Shown here one piece after another: positions 11,654-23,721 of a stretch of 64,000 nucleotides of DNA. The notes under the pieces were generated by a model. That model did not search any database and was not told the origin of the DNA. It worked only from the letters and a program-made list of their open reading frames with translations. The stretch is from Eretmocerus hayati (taxonomy: Eukaryota; Arthropoda; Insecta; Hymenoptera; Aphelinidae). The stretch covers positions 187,593,344-187,657,343 of the forward strand of contig CM056742.1 of NCBI GenBank assembly GCA_029851415.1, read 5' to 3'. Position 1 is the stretch's first letter. Each line of letters starts with the position of its first letter. The position numbers were made by a program, and so were the translations under genes.

Positions 11654-12660
11654 AAAGTCAGCTAGTAAACAAAAAAGCACATGTTGGAAAAATATGTGTA
11701 TCTTGTACCAACAGCAGTTCTCTTTGAGATTTGCGAGCTGCTTACGCTTGAAAAATACGTCAAGCTAAATCTCGGCTGAAGTCAATCCAAAAGATATCCA
11801 AAATCCCTTGATCTTACTTAGAATAAGAGTATGAATACACAGTATGATCAAGACGTACGGCACATACAACGTGACGTGTGTCGGACGACGACAAAGAGGC
11901 GGAAGGAAGTCCACAAAGAATGTTGGCCCGGACCTGTCTCTCCCTCTCATTCTTCTCGTGCTATGCTGTATATGTATGTGTGTTCAGCTCGGAGAACAAA
12001 ATGATACACGAGCTTCTCAATAGAGAGCAGCGCATGAATCCACATTGCAAGCTGTGTAATTACTGCTCGTGGATTCTTATTACACCGAGCGGGCGTGTTG
12101 AGTGAGTGACGTAGCCAACTACTCTTGCCACCGCTTTGGAACACCTCTGTAATTCACTCTCGGCGTCTTGCAAGTTCTTGTTTGGCCACCCCCTCTTCAT
12201 TATACCTTCAAGTTTCTTCCAACCTTCAACTCAAAGTCTCTCTAAAGGTTCAATACAGCACCGCTGATTTGAGAAATAGCTCCTCCATTGGGTGAGTACT
12301 TAGTTGAGCACGAAGAAAAATTTGCAAAGGGTCAATAGAATACACGATGCATCCTCCTCTCAGAACTCTGAAATGATCGATAAGGCTCAGTGAAATTCCG
12401 GGATCTCTTGTAACTATCAGTTGTCTGAAATTTCAAAAAAATCTTAATACAACTGAGTTCATCTCCCGAGCTAGTAGTAAAGGCCAAAGCCTGGTCAGAC
12501 AAGCTCCTCATCTCAGGTAAAAGACTTCTAGAGCTGATTTGTGGATTAATAAAATTTTCTATACTCCTTAAGGGCATGTGAAAGCCAACTTTTACCGACG
12601 ACCCTAACCATTGACAAATCGATTTTTCTCCCGAGTTCTACGGTGAATCTCAAAAAAGTG

Positions 12661-12884
12661 ATTCCAAGTATGGAAGCTTTAGAATCAGATCTATCATTCA
12701 AAAAAAGAATCGAGTTGATCGGTTGAATATTGCCTTCAAACTTTGGTTTCGAAGTTGACCATTGCCTGAAAAAATACTCACACGCCTGACTTCGAAACCA
12801 AAGTTTGAAGGCAATATTCAACCGATCAACTCGATTCTTTTTTTGAATGATAGATCGCATCCGAAAGCTTCCATACTTGGGAAT
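12661..12884. repeat. long hairpin with 68-bp perfectly matched arms
   Basis: Positions 12688-12755 and 12789-12856 are exact reverse complements, separated by 33 bp. Weaker complementarity extends the stem outward to about 12661 and 12884, and beyond with mismatches. Perfect arms imply recent formation or active homogenisation. It sits just inside the left end of the TTAA-bounded interval. It could be a MITE core or, if transcribed, a hairpin RNA precursor. Confidence 0.9.
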
Positions 12885-13689
12885 ACTTTTTCCGAGATCG
12901 TCCTCAAATAGTTCAGAAAATGATCAGAAGTATGACTTTTCCGAAGGCCCATGAGCTGTGATTTTGGCTGAGTCGAGGCAAGGTTGGGTTAGGTCCTCTA
13001 CCGCCCACACCAGCTGTTGTTATTGTTTTGAATGAACGGTGATGGACTGTCGTGAGTTGTCGCGCGGTACTTATATATTTGACTTGCACATAATAATAAT
13101 CAGGAACAGAAAATTCATTCGTTGGAAAATTTTATGAAAAATAGTAATAACTTTGTTCATATCTGAGGAGAACCAATCCAAGTATTGACAATCTGAGGGA
13201 CAATCCTGTTTCTTGAGGCAATTACTTGCTCCTTGATTTGAAAAGCAGTGAATATATAAGAGTGACAGTGATAATCATTCTGAGCCTTGGAGTGACTCAA
13301 TAATTAACAATAATAGTAAGCAACGAGGCAATGCTTTATTGATATTGACATCCAAATCTAAGCCTTTCGAGGTATGAAATTGTCTTTCGTGGACATCAGA
13401 AATCTTTATACAGAATGTGGAGTTAGCATTACCCAAGATATAGATGAAGTTATGTACTTGAAAACAGATCAGAGGAGGAACAGGTTGATCGATGAACTGA
13501 GAGGAAAAGCATGCATCCACCAAACTTGCAAAAAATGCTATACATGAGATAGCTCATCAGAAAGGTTTACAACCTTTCGGTCTCACCAAACTCTATCTAT
13601 TTGTGCTAAGAATATGTATTGATGCAGCTCAGAATGTTCCTGTGATGTCGAGGCCTTCAGATGATTTCAGAGCAAACTAATGATTCTGT

Positions 13690-14795
13690 TTTGATGTTTC
13701 AACTACAATATGTCTAAATACTCGATGAAAATAGCAAGCACGGGTAAGTCTTAGAGCAGAAGTAAATATTTGGAAATTGCAATAAGCTTCAATTGGTATC
13801 TACTAAAATCTCTATACTATAGAGGGGTGAATCCACATTCATTCATTTAGATCTATTGAGAATTAGAGCTTAATCGTGGAAATTTTGTGACTTGAGTTGA
13901 AAAGTCACAAGGTGGATTTCACTCTACAAAGAATGAAAGTCATGAAATTGAGTATCTTATTGTCATGAGTTGACCTCTGGAACATATTTGATTGATCTCA
14001 CCATGCTACTGAAGGTTTCAACTAGAATATCTTGAAATTACCTAGATCAAATGGCGCACCCGGGTGACTCTTAGAGCAAAAGTAAATGAGTGGCCATTGC
14101 TATAAGCTCCAATTTTTGTCTGCTGAGATCCCTGTATTTTAGAGGGGTGATTTCATATTCACTTTTTTTAATCTATTGAGAATTGGCTTAGTTGTGGAGT
14201 TTTTGTGACTTGAAATTGAAAAGTTACTTGGTAAATTCCATTATACAAAGAATGTAGTGATGAAATTGAGATTCTTTTTGCCAGGAGTTGACCTCTGAAT
14301 CATGTTTAATTGATTTCACCATCCTACTCCAGGTTCCAACTAGAATATCTTGGAATCACCTGGTCCAAATGGAGCGCCCGGGTGAATTTTAGAGCAAAAG
14401 TGAATTAGTGGACATTGCAGTGAGCTCCAATTTGTGTCTCCTGAGGTCCCTGTATTTTAGAGGAATGATTTCATATTCATTTGTTTCAATCTGTTGAAAT
14501 TTGGCCCAGTTGTGGAACTTTTTTGACTTGGAATTGGAAACTCATAAATTCCATTATACCATGAATTCATTGGTGGAATTCAGAATCTCATTCTTAGTTG
14601 TGTGCCTTCATATTAACTCTGATCAATCTCATCATTCTTTTCAAGGTATCAACATGAATACCCTAAGATATTTGTTCAGAATAGCTCGCTTGAGTGACTT
14701 CGAGAGCAAAAGTTGATCTTGAGTATGCCACGAGCTCCCAATCATGTCTGTTGAGATCTTTGTATTCGAGAGGTGAGATTTCATCTTCATTTTAA
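13690..14795. repeat. tandem repeat, ~319-bp unit, ~3.4 copies
   Basis: The landmark GAGGGGTGA near 13822 recurs near 14141 and, degenerate, near 14460 and 14775, giving periods of 319, 319 and about 310 bp. Other unit-wide landmarks such as AACTAGAATATCTTG, CACCCGGGTGA and TAGAGCAAAAGT recur in the same order. The first and last copies are the most diverged, and the two central ones are most alike. No ORF is conserved across units. Confidence 0.9.
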
Positions 14796-15235
14796 GGTAT
14801 GTCATGAATGTATGTACTCCAATGTCTACATAGCTTCTATCTGTATTTACCAATTTCTAGCTGTTTGATATAAATCATGAACTTTGGATACTAAAATTTT
14901 TGGAACAGGTTAACTTTGTGGAGTTGCTTTGCATGAAATTCTGGAATTGTTTTGAGTCCCAAATAGAGTCAAATTTGTGTCTACAATCTGAATGGATGCC
15001 ATAACATGAATAGTGATACTATCACAATGAATCCTTTTAGGTACAGCGATAACATGAATACATGACTTTGGCCAATAAGAGGCAGCGATGTGTCAGAATC
15101 ACTACACATTTGAACAGGTTTTCTCTTTTCGGAACTGACAAAACAGCTCAAGAGTGTGTAGAGATGTGCATTCGAGTAATTGCTTAGAAAAAGTTACCGA
15201 GGAAGATATTCCTGCAGAAACCACTTCACTAAAAA

Positions 15236-15431
15236 TGAATACACATAGTACAAAAATGTGTACACACACATAGTACAAAAATGTGTTTTCAAGAGTAAAA
15301 GTGATGGTTCAACAAAAAAGCCACATAAAAAATATACTTGAATGCAAGTATATACAAAAAAATGTGAGCCCAGCAGAATTATCACTAGATGTCACATAAA
15401 AAATATACTTGACAGTATATAAAAAATGTGA
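15236..15431. repeat. cluster of small AT-rich hairpins ending CACAT/ATGTG
   Basis: CACATAGTACAAAAATGTGT occurs twice (15242-15261 and 15268-15287). Two further hairpins start CACATAAAAAATATACTTG (15322-15340 and 15393-15411), each closed by AAAAAATGTG after a loop of a few bases. Four related stem-loops in 200 bp point to local duplication of a small inverted-repeat unit. Confidence 0.75.
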
Positions 15432-17224
15432 TTAGGAACCTTCATTTTTTACATCAATAACTCATCATCAGTGTACCTAGAAGATAGCTATTCAGTCATG
15501 AATCTACGTATGCATCAATAAGCATGACGCAGTTATTATGACGCAGAGGAAGGGGGGAGGATTCTCACCACCCCTCCCCTCCCTTATAATATATTCATAT
15601 ATGTAACATCTAACCCAACCTCCCTTACCCTTAGTACGGTCCGCTCGGTCGGTAAAAGTCGGCTTTCACATGCCCTTAACTTTCATTATTCATTCCATCA
15701 TAGAATATCACGGGCTTCTATGTAATGAAACCGGCTTGACATCGTGGATACTCGCTGAAATCGGCCAAATTGGTCAAAGTTAGTGAATCCAAAACTATCA
15801 ACTGTTTAGTTCCCCCACATTAATTCTGTCATTGACAAGAGAACTATCTTCTTCGAATGTGCTGGATCATTGATTCTATAGTCTTGAGAATCAGTCGATT
15901 TCAGGGACGGATTATGTTGTTGGAAATTCTTCTTTCGAGCTCTGCATTCAAGTACCGTGCAAAAATTCCTGAATAGTGGTATGGATTTCTCTTTTGCTTC
16001 TAAGGTCGATTGCTCAAGCCCAGATCAACATAGAGGGATCTGGTGATGATCATCTTCAAGATAAAAAAGTTGCTAAGTTTGAGTGGTTTTGAATTTTTTT
16101 GAAGTCCTTCTTGGTCGTTTAAGCAGCTGATATAATCTCGATAATTTCGAAGAAAAAGCATCTCTACTCAATCAGCTGCAGTTTGGATGCGGATTGAGGC
16201 AGAGAAATTCCACGGAATGCCTCTCAAAGAGTGAAAAAATTCCAATCGCAATGATTTCTTGAATATTTTTACGCCATGCAAACAAGAGTGTGAAAGCTCT
16301 TGAAGTAGCCAAAACTATCGATTTTGACGTAAACTCAACTTAAGACGTAAAGAATCAATAATCTTGCATAGTGACAAAAGAATATTAAGAATCGGAATTG
16401 GAGAATCTTGGTTTCCCTAACTTTTTCCAACGCCTAAGTATATGAGAATTCCAATGGCACTTTTTCGGTCATGATTAATTTATCCAATTATCCTCAAATT
16501 TCTATCATGCCCCAATCGAGGAGTATCTTGAATGTTAGGAGTTAAGAAATTGCCCAACTTGATATTGACAACTATCAGTATTATTCCTGAGATACTTATA
16601 CTCCAGCTCGCAGAATCAACTAATAGCTCGTAATAGTGTGATTCTGGAACTTATACGCGTCACTATGCAAATCATACAATCACCATTTTCTGATCAATCC
16701 TGTATGGTGATTGGCTGTTATAAATTTTCAAGAAATACATTAGAACAGTCAGCCATGGGATTAATTGTAACAACAACATTTCTGGCTATTTAGCGAGAAA
16801 TCAGTCTCAGATTTGTTAGTTTTGCACGAATTTACATGACTCCAAGGGAGAAGTCAGTGAAATTCTCTCCAATGGTTGGAGAACGATTCTTTTTCTTCTT
16901 AGTCTTGGACTGAGAATATCTTTATTTGTATGATGAATGGAGATCAAATCCAAAATTATCTCAGAAGTTTGACCTCCCGATCCGAAATGAACCGAAATTC
17001 AAAAAACACTTACGTGTCAAACTCTGATTGTAACCAGCTTCTTTCAAAATATTCCGTAATGAACAGAAGCATGTCTATTCAACTAATTCATAGGGATAGT
17101 TTTCAAAATACCCCAACCTTATCACGATATTATCACAGTTGTCTCACCATATCAAATTCCATGCAAAAGTTCAGTCAATTTGAAATTCCCCAAGACCAAA
17201 AGAATCCCATACCAGTATGCGAAT

Positions 17225-17879
17225 GAGTAGCGCACAAAACTCGTCTAAAGGACTCTCCATTATTCACCAGACTATATACTCTCTCGGTCTGTCTCGTTGA
17301 GTGAATCGGTTTGAAGAATATCTCGTGAACTACTTTGTCGACAGAATCTGATAAGCCACGAGCCAAGCAATATAGTATATAGTGAGGAGGATGGGCGTTG
17401 AATTTGCTCCCTTGAGAAAAAGAAAAAGAGATAGATCGGCATAGAGAAGCAGCCGAGCAAGTACCGCGATAAGTGGAGAAGACAAGCAACAGTATGAGGA
17501 GCAAGACAGAGAGAAAAAGTATGCGAGGGAATATTTTGCGCCCAGAGAGACGACGAGAAGGCGAATCAAGACAACCGTTAGTGGTATAGCAGAAGCTCCG
17601 AGGTATGTTGGGAATTTTCGCGAGTACATGGATAACAATGTGTATGTTGCCACACGCGACCCTCAAGAGTCACGAGATGCCCGCAAGCGCTGCAACGGCT
17701 GGTGCACACAGTGGCGCGCAAAAATCCCTCTCTCATTCTCTTCCGACCGCGAATGAATGCCAGAGTGTCACGAATGATACCTCGGTAAAATGCGAAACAG
17801 AACGTAAAGATGGAGAGGGGAGCAGGAAAAAAAAGAAGTAGAGAGCAAGAGAGTCTGCGGGGTATAAACGGCGCGTTTT

Positions 17880-17880
<1 letters not shown>
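17225..17880. other. CpG-richer, purine-tract island; nothing coding recognised
   Basis: This region has AGAGAAAAAG-type purine tracts and raised GC, and ends in a TATAAA-like sequence (about 17865) just before a poly-A run. Overlapping open frames exist on both strands, but none has recognisable domains. It resembles other islands in the window and may be regulatory. Confidence 0.2.

Positions 17881-17882
<2 letters not shown>

Positions 17883-17921
<39 letters not shown>
17883..17921 (+). repeat. poly-A tract, 39 bp
   Basis: An uninterrupted run of 39 A residues. I looked for a retroposed sequence ending here and for matching direct repeats on both sides and found none, so it is listed as a simple repeat. 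Run length may be affected by sequencing error. Confidence 0.95.
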
Positions 17922-17923
<2 letters not shown>

Positions 17924-18402
17924 TATACGAAGCTTTGTCTCTTAGGCCCATATTATTTTCATCCTTGCGTTCTCCCGCGTTCTACCCCCTTCTCCATTCA
18001 CTCTAATACTCTCTGGTAAGCCGACTGACACGACTTTGCGTCATGTACATTTTTTTACAGACTGCTTTTTTCCATGTACTCTTTTTCCTTCTCATTACTC
18101 ATCCTGAATACGATGCTTGATACTCTACCGGGATTTTTGTTTTCAAAACGAAGTCGTGCACTCTCTTGCGAGACACGGCAATCTGACGGAGCTTATTGTC
18201 TCACCAGCTATACATAATCAACCGTACAGTCGTCAACTCCAAAATAACTGATCTACCTACGGTTACATACGAAAATAACTCATTAGGAACGACTGTTTTC
18301 GGAAGCCTTTAGTTGGCCCATGATAACACTAGAGAGTGATTCCATGGGGAAATTAGTCATTCGGATCAGTTCCTAGTAAGCTCCATCTGATTTGTGGATG
18401 TA

Positions 18403-18546
18403 CACTTGGACGGGTAGTTGTTTCTTCCCGAACCTGCGACCGGGCGCCCCGATGTCAGCAGCTGCTGATGGTCACCATTTGATTTACACGGTGACATCGG
18501 CGCGCCCGATCGTAGGTTCGGAAAGAATCAACATACCGCCCGAGTG
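18403..18546. repeat. GC-rich 144-bp imperfect hairpin
   Basis: Arms 18403-18457 and 18492-18546 pair over about 55 bp with few mismatches, for example GAACCTGCGACCGGGCGCCC against the complement of GGGCGCGCCGATCGTAGGTTC-like sequence. The 34-bp loop contains CAGCAGCTGCTG, itself a palindrome. GC content is far above the flanks. It could be a short MITE or a precursor-like RNA stem; no conserved miRNA seed was recognised. Confidence 0.85.
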
Positions 18547-21500
18547 GACAATACAAACCTTCCACCCAATAGCAGGACCAAAAAGAATTTTGACGCGCCT
18601 CGCGAGCTGTTTTCGTTCTATCCTCCAATCCCCTCGGAACCTGAGAATCGTGATATTGTTTGTTCAAATTCCATATATCCCGAGTTTGGTTAGAGATGAT
18701 GCAAAGTAGTTGGTGCATTTTGAAAGATTTCAATAGAGTATATCGTTCACGTTGTTGAAACTTTTCGTTCATCTTTTTCAGACCCTGATCAGGCATTATC
18801 TGAATGGGGCAGGCTATGCTTCCCATGAATTCCGATGCAAAGTTAGAGAATACTAGTTTCAAGTCGTGGCCTCGCTGTTTTGTACGGGTTTCTCACAATT
18901 TCTTGATTCTCGTCTTCTGATTGATTCTGACTGACCAAGAACTGAAAGAGATTCAGAAAATATTTTGAAAACGTTTCCGAAACTTTTCTGGAGATTATTC
19001 AATCGCCGTTACATTATCTTGAGGCCAACATGAGTGCAATTCTCAGAAAAAACTCACGACTCTCATGATTTGAAGGAATTCAACGATGAGACATACTTGT
19101 CCCTCAGAGATCTCAAGAATTCAAAAAAATGAGAAAATTTCAAATTATAGGCAACAGAACCGAGTAGAACTCACTGATCTAAAATGCCACCGTCTTCTAT
19201 CAATCGTGACGAAAAAGAATCACTCAGTAATTTTTTCATTTTTCAAACTGAGCTACAAAAGAATCCCGGCTCACGAAACTCACCGATTAGAGTTCACATT
19301 CGAAAGTTCATCAAAAACCCAATAGCATAAACTCAATTCAATTTTTTCAAATTTTAACCCTTTAGTGTGTTGTGAATGGTATCTTCAATCAATAATTCAA
19401 CGTTAAAATTCACTCATCTCTCGATTGAACCGAGATCTGGATCCAAATTTTTTCATTGGAGTAGTAGTCTTGAAGTTTGATTAATTATAAAAAATGTGAG
19501 CAGACTCAGGACACTACAGGGATGTGAGTCCTTTGTGCCCCACGATATGCTCTAAAATGATTTTGGAATGTGTCAATATTCTATCTGACGTGGGTAATTC
19601 AGTCAACGTCACAAAAAATATTTCAAATTTCAATATCAGAAGTACCAAAGATTCTGGAGTTGAATGATAAAAAGATTGGAATAGATGGTCTTCTTTTTCT
19701 AACAGTGAAACAATGACAATTGCAGTAATAATATCGAGCGTAAGCCATTTCGATCTTCGACTGGGTAGTCAATGGAGCAGACGAGGTGACACATAGCATT
19801 GGAGGATTCGTTGATACTTTTTGGCACCAGCTGCAGTAAAGAGGGTGAGATTTCCGTGACCGAAGACTTCAGCTTCGCTACTTGTAGCAGAACCCGCTGG
19901 GAGCAATGCTTCGACTCGTGCAGCGTTTCAAGAGTCTGCTTGCAAAATTACACTTGCCTAACTCAATAAAACTAGGGAAAAAGATACGCTCCAAGGAATT
20001 GAGCAAAAACCCAGAGGAGCTCTTCGTTGGAGAACGAGACATTGCAATACAATCATGTCGGGCAGACTGCAATTTTAACAGAGTCTGTACAGCTCGGGGA
20101 TCTTGTCATCGTGGAAAAATATTTCCATTTACCTTTGTAAACGATTATAATTGGGTATCGTCGGAATTTGGACTGTACCCCAGTTCTGCTCTTAATATTC
20201 AACTTGATAGCTCCCAGGTTCTTGGATGACCTGGAATTAATGACATTTCCGAGAAGGCACGGCATGCAGTTCAAATTTAAAAAATCTTGAGAAGGTGCAG
20301 AAGATATGGAGAATACTAAACCATCTTCATCAGCGTAGTTCCTGGAAGAATATCATTTTCTCAACCCACTTAAGTGGATCGCACATTTTCGATTCTATTC
20401 TGAATCTGTATCACTTACGATAGCTGTTCTTGAATGTTTCTATTGCAAGCTGCAACAAGAGAGGGAACGTCAAAATACTCACAAATACTGGTTTCACACA
20501 GCAGTATAAATCACAGATGACGAGCATGCATCGTGCTAATTGCAAAATGAGGAAGGACTCTTTGCGTGGGCAAAATTGAATTTCATCATATAAAGTATTC
20601 AGTACCTTTGATCATCAAATTCAATGCGCCCCATCTCTTCGTCATTTTGTTTCTAGTATGATTTTCTACTCGTCACTCATCGACACTGATCAAGAATTGC
20701 AATTTTACACGGAATTTTCTCGTCCCTAGACATGGAGTAGACCGAGATTAAAAATTCAGTGACATCAAGATTCGTGAATGCGATTGATTTAGTCTACAGG
20801 GCTACAAATTGACGATCGCTTCGAATCAGTTCGAGAGCGATGGTAGTTTTTTTGTCCATCTTCTAAAAATGGAACTCAATTTGTAATTCATCGATCGGTA
20901 AGGTCACATCTGTTGATCATAAGAAGTTGACACCGAACCTGATCAGTGTAGATGTGTGCATGAAAAAAAATCTACGCCCACAAAGTCATGCAGAGCGGAT
21001 TCTTTAAAGAGGATGATTTATTCAATTGTTTTAGGAAAAATGGTTTTACCATACGGGGCAAATAGAGTATATCAAATATGAAATGTATGAATAGAAAAAT
21101 ACTCAGGAGCTTGTGGCTCGTGACGCAGAACAATGTAATGCATGTCTGTCGACTGTCTGTTCCTCATTTTGAACGCCACCTTGGTTCCATGGTGAGACGA
21201 ACCTAATTTCTTTTCACCGAAGTGTTTTCTGTCTTTCGGCCTCCCTCGGAAGACAATAAAGTTATCATAATCCCGAAATTTGCATCCATGTATTTCCCTT
21301 GGAGTAACATGTTCACAATCCAGATGTGTTACAAAATGTGTTAATAGTGTCAGTGTGTGAGTGCAGTATGATCAATAGAGTGCCTTATCGCCGGATGTCA
21401 TTACGATGTTTCAACCGCATCCGACGACCGAAGCACAAATCGATCTTCCGTGTGTCTGTGGAGGTCGACGTTTTGATTTTCTGCCCCCATTTTTCATCCC

Positions 21501-23470
21501 TTCCCTATCTATCGGTCTGTCAAATTCATTCCCTACCACATATCTTTTTGATTAACTCCATCCTGCAATATTTTTTGTCGACTACTGATGAATTGGCTCT
21601 ATGAAATCGGTGACGGCTGTATTCGTGTTGTTCTGTTTTCATACAGAGTGTCGGTGACTTTTTATGACAGTTCTGACAATCTGGCACGTTTCTTCTCCTT
21701 ACAACGCGCTACTTGGATGTACAAACACACATATATAGAAGAAAAATACTCGCATGTCACTTTTGGATGTTAAAATATACTCGAATATTTTTTGTGGGTA
21801 CTTTGATTTTCGCCATTCACCAGATAAATTAGACAGTATCTAGTGAATTTCACCACTTGATAATCTTGCTCATAGTACAAAGCTCGGAATTTCACGAGTG
21901 CGTATTTCGTGGCTGAAAAATGAATTATGAAATGGTGAAACTCATAGATGAGCATTTGGGGGACAGAGAAATGACAACACAGACATACACGGCCCGGGCA
22001 GGGATCAATTTGCCCGAGACCAAATTGGTGAATAGTGAAAATTAAAGTGGCTGGGCTCCGGATTAGCACTTATCAGCTATTGAATGTAATTTTGAGTCCA
22101 TATCTCATCCATATCAGCGACAAATCTCATATTTCTCTGGCGTCCATGATGGGTAAACATCTATCCTTCAATGCATGAAAATTTGTGCGGTTCACTGATC
22201 AGCATACACTTGAAATTCGAGGCCGAAATTTCAAATTTTCTATAAACCTAAATTCGACAAATTTGATCAATTATTCATGATGACTCAAAAACTGTGTGAG
22301 ACTGCAAGCCAATGAAAAAGATGATGGTGCATATCGTAAAATGGGACGATAAGTCGAGCCACTAGGAGTCTCTGGAGGTTAAAATTTGCGGTATGCAGTT
22401 GGAGTATTCGTGTACATACATACATTTTCGGTATTATCGCAAAGTTTACCCCCCACTGGAAGCATCCTGCGCGAGAAATTCTTCGCTCAAAGGATTCCGC
22501 GGCTACATGTTCGCGGCTTCTAAACTGAGATCTACGGCTATCCTGTATTTTCTCATGTAAAACTACTGCCCCCTTGCAAACCTCCCCATTTCACGACACA
22601 GCAGCATCACCAGCAGCATTTGCTAGTCTCAAGAGAAGCCAAGCCAGCTCATATATAAATACAGGTAGTATCAGTGGCGGTTCTATACACCGTCCATAAC
22701 TCAAAATGTGTGGCTGCCGCAAGAGGGAGGGCCAGAGTATATGAGCTGGCATTTATAAAGTTGTCCTAGTCGAGAATAGATGGGGCACGAGGCCCCGGAG
22801 ATCCTGACCCGAATACTGCTTTGCTGGTGATAGCTTAGACCCGATGAAGAAATGCCTGACAACACGGGATCTAGTCCGCGACCGAGGCGCTCGGTTGGTT
22901 GGTAGCTATGCCGAGATGAAATTTTCGTGACATAAATCGGCCCGGTACATATACTAGCTCTGCTGCTACACCTATATATACTTGACTCGACTCATTCGTA
23001 TTCGAGCGAGCCAAATGCCCTCAGCTCGTGTTTGATGTACATATAGATTCGGCCCTGTGCATTTCGAGAGACATAGCTTATTGTCATGAGTACAAAGTTT
23101 TGTTAAGTCGCTCCAAAACAAAAGTTTGCTTACAGGAGAAAAGTTTCACTGACAAGATGGACAAAGTTGAGCTATAGGAGCACGTATAGAGCCAACTTTT
23201 CAATAAATATGATCGTCTGAGAGGGCTCGATCAACCACACGTTTGACCCATTTCCTTCATCGCAAGGCCCGGTAGTTTTTCATTGTAGAATCTACCAAGA
23301 ATAAAAACTTCAAAAATTCAAAAATACATTTCGACATCTTATCTCTTTGTCATGAACTATGCTCATGCGGAATTATAGATGGTTTCACATTTTTCCTCGC
23401 TTCTACATCTACTCGAGCCAGTGAAAAGGGTTGGACGTTAACCTGGAAAATTGTATTCAACTCGAGTGAT

Positions 23471-23721
23471 TTCAACACGTTCACTGCGATGGGCCCCACC
23501 GGTGGGGCCCACAATATTTCAACTTTCAATCTTTGCCGACTTATATTTTTTCAAAAAATATTCTCAATAGCCATTTTCTTTGGCGTTTTAGTTCACCAAG
23601 GGTATAAATGACGAGTCGGAACAGAATTTTTCCCAGTGCACTCGCATTAGTCCGAGAACGAAGATCGTGAAGATGACTAACCAAAAATTACGAAAAACTG
23701 CTTTCGCAGTGAACGTGTTAA
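23471..23721. mobile_element. piggyBac-like MITE, ~250 bp
   Basis: The inverted ends AACACGTTCACTGCGA (23474-23489) and TCGCAGTGAACGTGTT (23704-23719) are perfect complements. TTAA is present on the right (23718-23721) and a decayed TTCA on the left. Just inside the left end is a perfect 22-bp palindrome, TGGGCCCCACC joined to its complement (23490-23511). TTAA sites and a GC-rich subterminal palindrome are typical of piggyBac-like MITEs. No ORF. Confidence 0.75.

Larger units (their letters stand above)
12568..15679. mobile_element. candidate TTAA-bounded element with short inverted ends
   Basis: The left end reads TTAAGGGCATGTGAAAGCC followed by a few variable bases and TTTTACCGAC. The right end is its reverse complement, ending GGCTTTCACATGCCCTTAA. 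TTAA at both edges recalls piggyBac target sites, although TTAA could equally belong to the inverted repeat. The interior holds a perfect-arm hairpin (12688-12856), a 319-bp tandem repeat and small AT-rich hairpins, but no transposase. It may be one element or two related ends of separate elements. Confidence 0.45.

Noticed and set aside
17883..17921. Poly-A as the tail of a retrocopy
   Set aside because: No flanking duplication and no recognisable retroposed sequence upstream.
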